From contig VHZZ01000001.1 of the NCBI GenBank assembly GCA_009801015.1, positions 510,725 through 530,939 on the forward strand: a stretch of DNA of 20,215 bases. The letters are read 5' to 3'. Below the pieces are notes generated by a model. It saw only the letters and a program-made list of their open reading frames with translations, was not told the DNA's origin and did no database searches. This document shows positions 1-6,581 of this stretch, piece after piece. Within the stretch, counting starts at the first letter, position 1. The number at the start of each line of letters is the position of its first letter. The translations under genes and the position numbers were made by a program. The stretch is from Silene noctiflora. Lineage: Eukaryota; Streptophyta; Magnoliopsida; Caryophyllales; Caryophyllaceae.

Positions 1-141
1 ATAAATATTGTTTAATTGTAAATATAGATAGTCAACATTAACTAATTAGGAAATAAATATTGTCTAGCATAATATCACTTGGGCGGGAAATTTGAGCGGG
101 AGAATTTAGAAATGTGTTAATCTTTTTTAATATATAGGGGA
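1..141 (-). mobile_element. Helitron 5' end, partial (minus strand)
   Basis: Read on the minus strand from 141 downward, the sequence begins TCCCCTATATATTAAAA after an A, which fits the TC start of a plant Helitron inserted between A and T. About 40 bases further in it carries CCGCTCAAATTTCCCGCC, nearly the same as the inner sequence of the element starting at 19845, so the two belong to one family. The 3' hairpin and CTAG end would lie to the left of the window. There is no coding capacity in the visible part, so it is probably non-autonomous. The call rests on terminal similarity only. Confidence 0.5.
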
Positions 142-500
142 TTCTCAACAATATTTTCCTGCTTAACTTTTTATCATGTGCCCTATGACACATGTTAGAA
201 AAACCCATATATAATATATTGCATCGGTTAATTCATTTCATTTTTATATGTCTGCTGAAAAACTGTCTCACATATCGTGAAGAAACATGCAAATTAAATG
301 AAATAAGTAGAAAAAACGTATGGAAATGAAATGAATAGAATGAATACGGTATCTTACAACCTAAATTTGAACCCTGGATCTCTTAATTAAGAACAAAAAC
401 ATTATCATATATCAATACCATATCACGCACTTTAGTCCGTAAATGAGTTTCCACAAGAGTTATATCGATATCGATTACTCCGTAATAGACAATATAATCA
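142..500. other. AT-rich intergenic stretch
   Basis: No reading frame with recognisable protein content is present. An imperfect palindrome lies at about 173-195 (ATGTGCCCTATGACACAT). It resembles, in inverted orientation, a block near 19506-19550. An ACTCCGTA motif occurs at 477-484. Nothing else stands out. Confidence 0.5.
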
Positions 501-584
501 GTTGTATACATGCAATTAATAGTAGAGGTTTGGAGACTTATAGTACAAGATTCGAGCTTGAAGGTTAAAGTTTATGGACTTTAT
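501..584 (+). repeat. 84-bp direct repeat, copy 1
   Basis: This block recurs at 1231-1314 with a single visible mismatch (GAAGGTTAAAG here, GAAGGGTAAAG there), a spacing of exactly 730 bases. In copy 1 it continues through about 24 extra bases into TACTCCCTCATATT, which is the truncated 5' end of the Stowaway element that is intact after copy 2. The ACCCG-rich hAT-like element sits between the copies, so copy 1 plus that element forms a 730-bp unit. Confidence 0.9.
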
Positions 585-621
585 TGCAAATTTTATGAGC
601 TTCTTTATACTCCCTCATATT

Positions 622-1230
622 TAGACCTGTCAAAATTCGGCCCGACCCGAAACCCGACCCGCCCGACCCGTTTTTTTAGGGTTACAAACCCGGTTTTTTC
701 GACCCGTGACCCGTTTGACCCGAACCCGAAATGACCCGTTATTTTAGGGTCAAGACCCGACCCGAACGGGTCGACCCGTTGGGTCAAAGATAAGTCAAGA
801 TTTTTATTAAAATATTAATATTTTTATATTATATTTGAAAAAAATTGTTAAAAAATTATTTTTTTATTATTAAAAATTACAAACATAACTAAAAAGTCAA
901 TTTTATATCACTTTTACAATACTTGATACTAAAATAATTATTAGAAAAACTTTAATTTAATAATTATGTCAATATAATTAATGTAAACGTTGAAATAATT
1001 AATGTAAACGTTGAATATGATTAAAATATTAATTTTAAATATGTTTTATGTTTTTAAAAATTATTTTTTTAATTAAAAAAATAGATTAAAAAAAACGTTA
1101 GAAATTATTTATTGACACGTATTCTGACCCTAACCCGACCCGTGACCCGTATAACCCGACCCGTATCTGACCCGACCCGTATTCTGATCCGACTCGGGAC
1201 CCGACCCGCCCGACCCGTTTGACGGGTCTA
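622..1230. mobile_element. ACCCG-rich hAT-like non-autonomous element
   Basis: The element opens with TAGACCTGTCAAA and closes with TTTGACGGGTCTA, giving a 13-bp terminal inverted repeat with one mismatch. Both ends are built from degenerate ACCCG repeats (about 640-780 and 1126-1220), and the centre is AT-rich and non-coding. TAG-beginning termini suggest a hAT-type MITE. The expected 8-bp target duplication is absent: the left flank is CTCATATT and the right flank GTTGTATA. The right flank is instead the first base of the second copy of the 84-bp repeat. Short open frames across the ACCCG blocks are repeat translations and not genes. Confidence 0.6.
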
Positions 1231-1314
1231 GTTGTATACATGCAATTAATAGTAGAGGTTTGGAGACTTATAGTACAAGATTCGAGCTTGAAGGGTAAAG
1301 TTTATGGACTTTAT
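1231..1314 (+). repeat. 84-bp direct repeat, copy 2
   Basis: This is the second copy of 501-584. It starts immediately after the last base of the hAT-like element and runs directly into the TA target site of the intact Stowaway element. It lacks the 24-base stretch after position 584 that copy 1 has, which could be a deletion between two short CTTTAT repeats. Confidence 0.9.
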
Positions 1315-1315
1315 A

Positions 1316-1570
1316 CTCCCTCCTATTCTATATATTCTTCCCTATTTTCTTATTCGGTTATTCGGGTTTTATTCCCTATTTCCTTTTTTAGGTTGATTTG
1401 TGTGGTCCAAATTCAATGGTATGTGGGGTAGTGTGTTTTGTGTGGTCCAAATTCACTTTGTTATTTNAAATTCAATGGTATGTGGGGTAGTGTGTTTTGT
1501 GTGGTCCAAATTCACTTTGTTATTTCTTGTGTAAAAAGGAAAGAGGAAGAATATATAGAATAAGAAAGAG
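1316..1570. mobile_element. Stowaway-type MITE (Tc1/mariner-like)
   Basis: The element starts CTCCCTCCTATTCTATATAT and its other end, read on the minus strand, starts CTCTTTCTTATTCTATATAT. The inverted repeats run for about 26 bases with three mismatches in the outer part. A TA dinucleotide flanks each side (1314-1315 and 1571-1572), as expected for a Stowaway insertion. It is non-coding. Inside it a segment of about 58 bp is duplicated in tandem, with one N base between the copies. Confidence 0.85.
1411..1525 (+). repeat. 59-bp tandem duplication inside the Stowaway MITE
   Basis: ATTCAATGGTATGTGGGG begins at 1411 and again at 1470, and both units end in CACTTTGTTATTT. The units look identical except at the junction, where base 1467 is N. 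This may be a true short duplication, or an assembly join where two reads of one copy were merged. Confidence 0.8.
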
Positions 1571-2106
1571 TATAAATATTGATCATAGAAAATTATAACA
1601 AAACTAAAAAAAAAAAAAAAAAAAAAAAAGTAAAAATAACCATTAATTTTAAAAAATTCGAAGTTTTAGAAAAAAATTCCATTTTTTTTTTTCATATTTT
1701 ATGTCATTACTCGTTCGTTTCGGTTGAACTTTTTCGTCCCCTAACAGTAAACTCTGGCTCCGCCATAATTTAGTTTTAATTAAAATCTCGTACAAAAAAT
1801 AAAAAATGTAAATAAATGAATGAGACGGATAGAGTATATAAATAGGATACATTCATTATCATATATGTTTAACATTGTAGACACTAATGCATCTACATAA
1901 TAGAAAAGATAACCAAATTAAAATACAATGACACAATTTTAATTTTCCTTGCACATCTTTCAACGTACCAATTGATACGATGAAGGAAACACAAGTAACA
2001 TTTTAATATAAAAGGAAACGATAAATACAACTCAGGCCAATGAGTTGCATTTCCCTTATTAAAAACATGAAAATAAACTCAAAGAGCTTGCTACCATAAA
2101 ATTAAT
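1571..2106. other. AT-rich intergenic stretch with MITE remnant
   Basis: There is a poly-A run at about 1607-1629. The sequence GAGACGGATAGAG followed by TA at about 1822-1836 looks like the right-hand end of another Stowaway-type element, but I could not find a matching left end. The part from about 2000 to 2106 is the presumed 3' flank of the phylloplanin-like gene, which is transcribed leftward. No other gene is visible. Confidence 0.4.
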
Positions 2107-2131
2107 CACGTCCCTCGGCTCGAGGGACGTG
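2107..2131 (-). other. Perfect hairpin in the 3' flank of the phylloplanin-like gene
   Basis: CACGTCCCTCG (2107-2117) and CGAGGGACGTG (2121-2131) form a perfect 11-bp stem with a 3-base loop. It lies 43 bases past the stop codon, so it should fall in the 3' untranslated region of the mRNA. The stem is GC-rich in an otherwise AT-rich flank. It may influence mRNA stability or 3' processing, which is inference. Bacterial-type termination does not apply here. Confidence 0.7.
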
Positions 2132-2173
2132 AAATTTGGTAACTTTGCATGCATGCCAATATGCCATGCAGAG

Positions 2174-2621
2174 TTACGCAACACGGTGCAAAGTGGTGAC
2201 GGTTAGGCGAAGGACGCCACCAACAATGTTACCCACTTGGACTACCGGACCTTCAAGGACTCCATTGGTACTAGCCCAAATGTCGCAACTGGCAATAGGA
2301 AGAGTAGCTCTTACGTTCAGACTCGAAAGATTCAAAATTGAGGCTAAGGTTGCTCCAGAATTGACCGTGATTAAGGAATTTCCATCAAGGTCCGTGTTAG
2401 CGGACGCAATTGGTTGATTGTTGACGTAAAGAGTGACTGTAATATCAGTCAATGGGGCCGCATTGCCACTGACTACCCCTGCAGGGTTAGTCTGGCAATG
2501 TAGCCCCAGACTCAGTAGGCAAGAAGTCACAGACACTCCCCCAATCGCGAGCCCTTGGGCTTGTGAGGTGGCTAGGACGAGGAGGGTTGCTAGTGCTAAT
2601 AAGGTTTTCGAGGAGGCGGCC

Positions 2622-2623
<2 letters not shown>
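2174..2623 (-). CDS. Phylloplanin-like secreted protein
   Basis: This intronless gene encodes 149 residues. Residues 1 to about 24 form a signal peptide: short basic start (K6), an Ala/Leu/Val-rich core, then a small-residue site near AQG. The mature part is hydrophobic, rich in Val, Leu, Ser, Thr, Asn and Gly, with cysteines at 35, 43 and 113. Near the end there is a Gly-Gly-Val-Leu-Arg-Leu segment. This layout fits the phylloplanin family of small secreted plant proteins. The tobacco founder is released by glandular trichomes onto the leaf surface and inhibits oomycete spores. Whether this member has that activity is not shown. The start is chosen because it opens the signal peptide and lies in good context (ATGGCC). 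A TATA box sits about 125 bases upstream. An alternative assignment is a general pollen Ole e 1-like secreted protein. Confidence 0.85.

Positions 2624-2670
<47 letters not shown>
2623..2670 (-). repeat. (TTA)16 microsatellite abutting the start codon
   Basis: Sixteen TAA units on the plus strand are (TTA)16 in the gene's sense direction. The final A of the array is the A of the ATG of the phylloplanin-like gene, so the array is the last part of the 5' untranslated region. Length changes would alter leader length but not the reading frame. The leader has no extra ATG inside the array. Confidence 0.95.
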
Positions 2671-2672
<2 letters not shown>

Positions 2673-2745
2673 TTTTTGGTGGATTATTAATATGTTTTTT
2701 TTTGTGTGATGGAAATGGTGAGGGTAAAGGAGGGAGTTTGAGGGG

Positions 2746-2753
2746 TTTATATA
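2746..2753 (-). promoter_or_regulatory. TATA box of the phylloplanin-like gene
   Basis: TATATAAA on the minus strand, followed by a pyrimidine-rich stretch (CCCCTCAAACTCCCTCC), is a good plant core promoter. Transcription would start about 30 bases downstream, near 2715-2722, giving a leader of roughly 95-100 bases that includes the TTA array. The position relative to the ATG is the main support. Confidence 0.7.
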
Positions 2754-3175
2754 CGGTTGGAAAATTGAATTTATTTATTTATTTATTTGAGCAAATTGTT
2801 AAATGTGTGTATGTGCAAATTGAACTCAAATTAACTATGGAGTATGTAGGTCGATAGTATGGGTTTGCTTTTGATTAGGTTATGGGGATCGTCAAGTTGT
2901 TCTTGATTGGAATGGCAAAATAAGCTTGTGACGGAAAATGTCTGTTACAAATGAGAATTTATGTTTTGTGTATGGAATTGCCAAGTTATTTTCGTGAGGT
3001 GATCTCATAATGAATTATTGTAATATTCATAAAACTAATTTAATAATAAGGTATTCAAAAATTATAATTATATATGAAAAGATATAGTACGAGATACGTA
3101 TCGAATGTCAGGATTTCAATATATTTGTGTACGCAAATTCTACTTTAACACCATCGTACGTGCGATCAGGAAAAA
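2754..3175. other. Upstream region of the phylloplanin-like gene
   Basis: This is non-coding and AT-rich, with a TTTA repeat at about 2770-2788. At 2929-2955 CTTGTGACGG and CTGTTACAAATGAGAA form a small degenerate inverted pair. It resembles the TTGTGACGG-ended elements at 12741 and 15259 and is probably a MITE remnant. No other gene is visible. Confidence 0.4.
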
Positions 3176-3316
3176 GTGACCATTTTTTGGGTATATAGTG
3201 ACCATTTTTTGGGTATATAGTGACCACTTTTCAGGATGAAAAAATGTTCATTTTTCCAAGGTGGTCACAATTTACTATAAAGTGGCAACTATTTACCAAA
3301 AAGTGGTCACATTTTG
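3176..3316. repeat. 22-bp tandem repeat within a foldback element
   Basis: GTGACCATTTTTTGGGTATA starts at 3176 and 3198, a 22-bp period, and a third unit begins at 3220 before diverging. The right side (about 3296-3316, CCAAAAAGTGGTCACATTTT) is roughly the reverse complement of the left, so the whole can fold back. A similar AATGGTCACATTTTG string occurs in the element at 12741-12851, so this may be a related MITE. Confidence 0.6.
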
Positions 3317-4299
3317 TCAAAAAAAACGGAATGACAGTCGCAAAAGATATTTGCTGTATTTGTGTATTATGGCATTGTGTATTGCACAAACCCGTCCCAA
3401 TGCTAAAATAAGTACTCCTAAGTCGTAACTATTTGAGTTAGAACTCGTTTTTTTAGACTTAATTCATTCCGTTCAGTTTAATTCAATTCATAAAGTTGAA
3501 TCAGTTTCGCAAATACGACCATGTTGAATGCTAGAGCGTCTCACACAATTTACCAAGACGGTCCAAAACTAATAAAAAGCCAAAAGATAATTAATTTGTT
3601 TTCGTTCAATTCCCGAGAGAATACTAGTGTAGATTTCCTGAAATTGGGCATGAAAATCCAAAGTAGTTATGCAAAATAATTTCCTCAAAATATGACTTGC
3701 TTAAAATTATTGTACAATTATTATGGATTTATGGTGTCACCCATTTCTAATATTGCTAAAGGCCGACTTATGGGATTATATAATCTTTTGTTCGGAGAGG
3801 AAATGAGAGAAAATAGAATTTTTCGTTTTAGGATATTATATTTAATTTGGTCGAGTTGAGGTTTGTTTTAAATCGTAACCATTCGGTAGCTACTATGTAC
3901 TCCGTATATGTTAACTTTGATAATTATTGTGAAGGAATTCCTATCGAAAGATCGATTATAATTATTGTTATCGGATAACAAGTTCATCAAATTGATCATT
4001 TGACTTATTAAAGTTAGTGTCAAAATACAACGGAAAAAAAATAATAACTAACACACATTCAAAATGTAGAGATGGAAATTCACATGCTTGTGGGTCGGTT
4101 TGCTACTTATGTTTATAAGACTGTTGCGGATAATTAACTTAATTAGTGGTAACAATGACAGTGGTTTGCGCCTTGCTGGGACGCAAGGTGCAATGTGGTG
4201 ATGATGCAAAGTATCATAGCCAAAAATTAAAGCCCAAGATCGCAAAAGGACCGGGTGGAGTTAGGCCGAGCCATCAGCTCCGGGACATTTGGTGTCATA
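3317..4299. other. Intergenic stretch, no gene seen
   Basis: Both strands lack recognisable coding sequence. CGTCTCACACAATTTACC at about 3536 and ACTCCGTATATG at 3899 are short dispersed repeat pieces. Around 4055-4300 the sequence is less AT-rich and could be the body of the SINE-like element whose tRNA-like head lies at about 4335-4390 on the minus strand. Confidence 0.4.
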
Positions 4300-4334
4300 T
4301 GAAACACAATGTCTCTGCAATATAAAATGGAAGA

Positions 4335-4390
4335 GGATTTGACATGTGATTTATTGTCACGATACCCCAATCTTAACCACTAGGCTAAGA
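4335..4390 (-). mobile_element. tRNA-derived SINE-like head (degenerate)
   Basis: On the minus strand TAGCCTAGTGG (4377-4387) fits an internal pol III A box. TGTCAAATCC (4335-4344) is a degenerate B box about 33 bases further on, which is the spacing found in tRNAs. There is no tRNA acceptor pairing, so it is not a tRNA gene. The 3' body would run leftward to somewhere between 4055 and 4300. I could not define its tail or a target duplication. Confidence 0.4.
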
Positions 4391-4931
4391 CCTATTCAAT
4401 AAATAAAACAATTATAATCTCGAGGAGTAAGAAATTATAAAGTTAACGAGATACAATTAAAACATAATAACCTAAACAAAACGAGAAGAATTATAATAGT
4501 AATGCTTCGTAAATTATAAGAACTAGATGTGTTTAGTATAAGACACGATTTAATGATATTATATCAAGGAACAAATCACTCCCTTTATATTAAAAAAAAT
4601 AAAAAATATTTAACGAAACGTGATGAAAATGTCGTCCTAAATATAGGCTCGTTATGCATAATATTTACGTAAAACCGTCTCACGCAACACTTAACTTGCA
4701 CAGTAGAAAAGGGAGTTGAAAAAGCGTTACACACGTTTCCCTCCAATTACAATTTACAACACGAATACGAAATTAGCAAACCCTAAATCAAATTTCCCCC
4801 AATTTCCCTCTTTAATTCTTCCCCAAAATCCTATCAAATTGAGCTCAATCCCCAATTCACTACCCCCAATTTCATTTCCCCGCTTCAATTCGATCACTAA
4901 TTTCACCCAAATCAACCATAGATTACAGAAT
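4391..4931 (+). promoter_or_regulatory. Promoter and 5' leader region of MED6
   Basis: The left part is AT-rich. From about 4700 the base composition changes to a C- and A-rich leader typical of plant 5' untranslated regions. AAACCCTAA at 4778-4786 is a telo-box, common near the transcription start of plant housekeeping genes. No convincing TATA box was found. An in-frame ATG at 4716 leaves the leader open for 72 codons before the chosen start. I treat that as leader because plant MED6 proteins begin near the chosen ATG. Confidence 0.5.
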
Positions 4932-6541
4932 ATGGCGGCAACACCAATGCTTCCGCCGGGAAACCCTAATCTCGACGGAACTCCGCCGCAATTGCCGCCA
5001 CCTGGAACAGATATGACTGGAATTTGCTTCAGAGATCAATTATGGCTTAATTCTTATCCACTTGATCGTACATTCGTGTTTGATTACTTCGCAATGTCGC
5101 CTTTTTATGATCGTACTTGTAGTAATGAGCAATTGCGGATGAATTCTATTCATCCTCTTGATTTATCTCATCTTTCGTAAGATTCTCTATCCTTTTTTTA
5201 TTATTTCCTGATTTTGTTACGAGTATAAGTCTCTTGTAATACGGTTTTACAATGGCGCCGGTAGTTGGTGGAAGTATAATTGCACTTATGTGAAACGGTT
5301 TTACACAAGATTTTGGATTTGATTGTTGAGGATTTTGTGTTTTTGGTTTGCTCCATTGTATTGTTGATTGGGATTGAATCGAAGGCGGTAATTATGTTCA
5401 TTTAATTTGTTTGTGAGGAGTATGTTTTGATCAAATGCAGCTATTTTTCACTTCAGTAGGATTGATGATGCGAGTTTTTTACGATTTTTATATGCTCCGT
5501 ATTTTGATTTCACTTCAGTAGGATCGATAATGGGAGTATGTAGTGACTACTGTATACTGGTTGATTGATTTATTAGCGGAATTGCTGATGCGAAAGCAGA
5601 AGGCAACTGAGACTAAGACGAGTAATACTTTCTCCGTTCCAATAGGTTAATTTTATATTTAGAACTATTTAGGGGATTTTGAAAAGTGTTAAGTCCTTGT
5701 CAGAATGATGGATAGTGAAACTAGTAACACTAATTAGTTCATCCAGAAAGAGTCATCACCTTTCATTTTGTATTTTCCGAAAATAAATGATTGTTTTCTG
5801 TACTTACCACTTACCAGGGTAACCTATTAACTATCTCATTTTATCTTCAATCTAAATAAGCAAATCAGAAGGGGTCATACGGAAGTAGCAACAGTTTTAA
5901 CGAGTGTATAGGGGGGTAATTAGGATATTCTTCGGGGTATTCTTAAATGAGCCAAAAATAGAAGTCAACAAACTTTTGTGACCGGGGGAGTAATAAAGTT
6001 GTTGTCTTTGTAACTCGGGGTTGTTATGTGATATCCAGGCGGGTTTTCTGAGTTTATGTTTGTTGTCTTGTAAAGTGATTGGTGGGTTGGTGTGAAACAA
6101 CTGTTTTATATTTCTGTGTGGATTGCATTAAGATGCTTTTTTGTGTAGAGTTGTAGACGATATTGGGTGATTGTTGAATGTTAGATTCTGTTTTGCTGCA
6201 GGAAGATGACAGGAATTGAGTACATGCTATATGAAGTAGTGGAGCCCAATCTGTTCGTTATTCGAAAACAAAAAAGGGACAGTCCTGAGAAAGTCACCCT
6301 AATGTTGACTTACTACGTTTTGGATGGTTCAATCTACCAAGCACCTCAGCTTTGCAGTGTTTTTGCTTCAAGAGTTGTAGGTTCAGTTCTTTGGTTTTTG
6401 ATTAAAGTGAAATGGCTCACTAAACTGGTTTCGCTTCTGTTAATTGTGAAGTAATAGTCATTCAGTGTATTTCTTGACACAATTTTCATTTTGTGTCATC
6501 GAGAGACAGCCTCTTTATGTTGCTAATATAGGGGTAACGCT

Positions 6542-6581
<40 letters not shown>

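Noticed and set aside
640..780. Telomere-like array
   Set aside because: The ACCCG/ACCCGACCCG repeats differ from the plant telomere unit CCCTAAA and are confined to the two ends of one element.
510..787. Short frames at the left of the ACCCG-rich element
   Set aside because: Produced by the ACCCG repeats and the duplicated flank, with no recognisable domain.
2136..2690. Plus-strand frames over the phylloplanin-like gene
   Set aside because: Antisense shadows of the minus-strand gene; the second one ends in a poly-Ile run from the TAA microsatellite.
5225..5316. Possible MITE in MED6 intron 1 (TCTTGTAATACGGTTTTAC and AACGGTTTTACACAAGA)
   Set aside because: The ACGGTTTTAC parts are direct and not inverted, and only six outer bases pair, so the ends are not convincing.
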